The translations under genes and the position numbers were made by a program. Under the pieces are notes generated by a model that saw only the letters and a list, made by a program, of their open reading frames with translations, had not been told where the DNA came from and ran no database searches. From WTAW01 sp050115915 (GTDB taxonomy: Bacteria; Acidobacteriota; Aminicenantia; Aminicenantales; Aminicenantaceae): a DNA stretch of 6,493 bases. This document shows, one piece after another, positions 5,422 to 6,493 of this stretch (position 1 is the first letter of the stretch; each line of letters starts with the position of its first letter). The stretch covers positions 1-6,493 of the forward strand of contig JASFPP010000217.1 in NCBI GenBank assembly GCA_050115915.1, given 5' to 3'.

Positions 5422-6493
5422 ATGAAAATAAATAAATTTTTATCCCTATTCAGTCGTTTTATCGTCTTATCGTTGGGACTAGGAATCCTAGCATTATATA
5501 TCCTTCCTCTGCCTCCATCGGATGATTTTCCTTGGACTCCAAGCCAGGAATTCCAGGCATTGGAGAAAAAATTCAAAGCAGCGATTTCTCCAGACCATCT
5601 ACGGTCCTTTCTCAAGGCTTTGACAGCAGAGCCTCATCCTCCAGGCTCACCAGGTGATCGAAGCGTTGAAGAATACATCTATACTCAAATGAAGAGTTTT
5701 GGGCTCGGGCCGCAGTGGAACGAATATGAAGTCCTCCTCAGCTCGCAGGTTTCCAGTCATCTGGAATTGACATATCCAACTCGTGAAGAACTCAATATCT
5801 ACGAAGAAATAATTCCTGAAGATCCTTTCAGCAAGAGAACAAAAGAATTTCCTGCCTGGAGCGTCTACGGAGCCAGCGGCGAGGCTGAAGGAGAGGTCGT
5901 TTACGCAAATTTTGGAACAGCCTCAGACTTTAAACGCTTAAAGAAACTCGGGGTGGATCTGAAGGGGAAGATAGTTCTCATGCGGAATTACAAAGGAGGA
6001 CGAGGTGGCAAGATAGTGCAGGCACAAGAGGCCGGTGCAGCAGGGGCCCTCTTTTTTTCCGATCCCCTGGATGACGGATATTTCTGGGGTGATGTCTACC
6101 CCAAAGGTCCCTGGCGGCCGATGGCAGGATTTCAGCGCGGTATGGTCAATTTCAATCCCTTGCCCGGTGATCAACAAACCCCTGGCTGGGCCTCAAAAAA
6201 AGGAGCTAAACGCATCCCGATAGACCAACTGGAAGGCCTGCCCAATATCCCCAGCCTCCCTATTTCTGCCTGTGAGGCCCGAAAGCTCCTAGAAAAATTG
6301 TCCGGACATGCAGTTCCTTGGCAGTGGAACGGAGCTATGGGATTCACCTACCGGACTGGTCCTGGTCCGGTCCGGGTACACATCAAAACCGAGACCAAGC
6401 TGGAAGTCATGCCGATCCGGAATATCGTCACCTTCATCGAAGGAAGCCAATTTCCCGATCAATGGATACTCCTGGGTAACCACCACGATGCTC
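5422..6493 (+). CDS. M28-family peptidase, glutamate carboxypeptidase II (NAALADase)-like, 3' end cut by window edge
   Basis: The frame is open from the ATG at 5422 to the right edge, giving 357 residues. A hydrophobic segment (about 13-30, FIVLSLGLGILALYILPL) after a basic start is an uncleaved anchor or signal peptide, so the enzyme probably acts outside the cytoplasmic membrane. The order matches GCPII: an N-terminal peptidase stretch (about 55-117), then a protease-associated insert (about 118-320) with EGEVVYANFGTASDF (156-170), GKIVLMRNYKGGRGGK (182-197), AGAAGALFFSDP (204-215), GFQRG (236-240), TPGW (253-256), LPNIPSLPIS (273-282) and AMGFTYRTGPGP (305-316). The peptidase core then resumes with NIVTFIEGSQFPDQWILLG and ends NHHDA. 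H354 matches the first zinc ligand of GCPII (His377); the other zinc ligands and the catalytic Glu lie outside the window. Family members remove C-terminal Glu/Asp or process small peptides. The 128-bp gap from SDH leaves operon membership open. Confidence 0.9.
   Translation, partial: MKINKFLSLFSRFIVLSLGLGILALYILPLPPSDDFPWTPSQEFQALEKKFKAAISPDHLRSFLKALTAEPHPPGSPGDRSVEEYIYTQMKSFGLGPQWNEYEVLLSSQVSSHLELTYPTREELNIYEEIIPEDPFSKRTKEFPAWSVYGASGEAEGEVVYANFGTASDFKRLKKLGVDLKGKIVLMRNYKGGRGGKIVQAQEAGAAGALFFSDPLDDGYFWGDVYPKGPWRPMAGFQRGMVNFNPLPGDQQTPGWASKKGAKRIPIDQLEGLPNIPSLPISACEARKLLEKLSGHAVPWQWNGAMGFTYRTGPGPVRVHIKTETKLEVMPIRNIVTFIEGSQFPDQWILLGNHHDA

Noticed and set aside
5406..6486. Short frames on both strands inside the M28 peptidase gene
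   Set aside because: They overlap a continuous 357-codon plus frame that matches GCPII throughout and has a strong ribosome binding site.

Overview
The window is bacterial DNA holding five protein-coding genes and no recognisable RNA gene, insertion sequence or CRISPR array. Shine-Dalgarno sites, tight gene spacing, a twin-arginine signal and bacterial-type proteins all fit a bacterium. The gene content (two P1/DmpA-type peptidases, a membrane-anchored M28 peptidase and a lysine-degrading enzyme pair) suggests a peptide- and amino-acid-consuming heterotroph. A lineage such as Aminicenantes or a relative of the Acidobacteria would fit, but that is a weak guess and nothing in the sequence fixes the taxon.

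Left block, minus strand (1-2193): two tandem, diverged P1-family (DmpA/BapA-type) peptidases. The upstream gene (985-2193) is complete and carries a twin-arginine signal. The second gene (1-1001) overlaps its 3' end and is open to the left edge of the window, so only its 3' end is missing. They probably form one translationally coupled operon.

Central spacer (2194-2636): a 443-bp divergent intergenic region. It contains a 17-bp perfect palindrome placed between a consensus -35 box and a possible -10 box reading rightward, a possible 25-residue minus-strand peptide, and a small hairpin in front of the peptidase gene.

Right block, plus strand: lysine-ketoglutarate reductase (LKR, 2637-3956), then saccharopine dehydrogenase (SDH, from about 3971 to 5293), then a GCPII/NAALADase-like M28 peptidase cut by the right edge (5422-6493). 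LKR and SDH together correspond, end to end, to the two halves of the eukaryotic bifunctional enzyme AASS. They would convert lysine plus 2-oxoglutarate to saccharopine and then to aminoadipate semialdehyde plus glutamate. The peptidases could supply the free amino acids, but that functional link is inference.

The most interesting point is the LKR/SDH junction. SDH has no ATG, GTG or TTG start that would keep its nucleotide-binding glycine loop. Either it starts at a rare ATA codon behind a good Shine-Dalgarno site, or the two frames are one gene split by a -1 shift at an A6 run next to the LKR stop. A second point is that the catalytic serine of the Tat-exported DmpA paralogue is preceded by Lys instead of the Gly or Asn seen in characterised enzymes.
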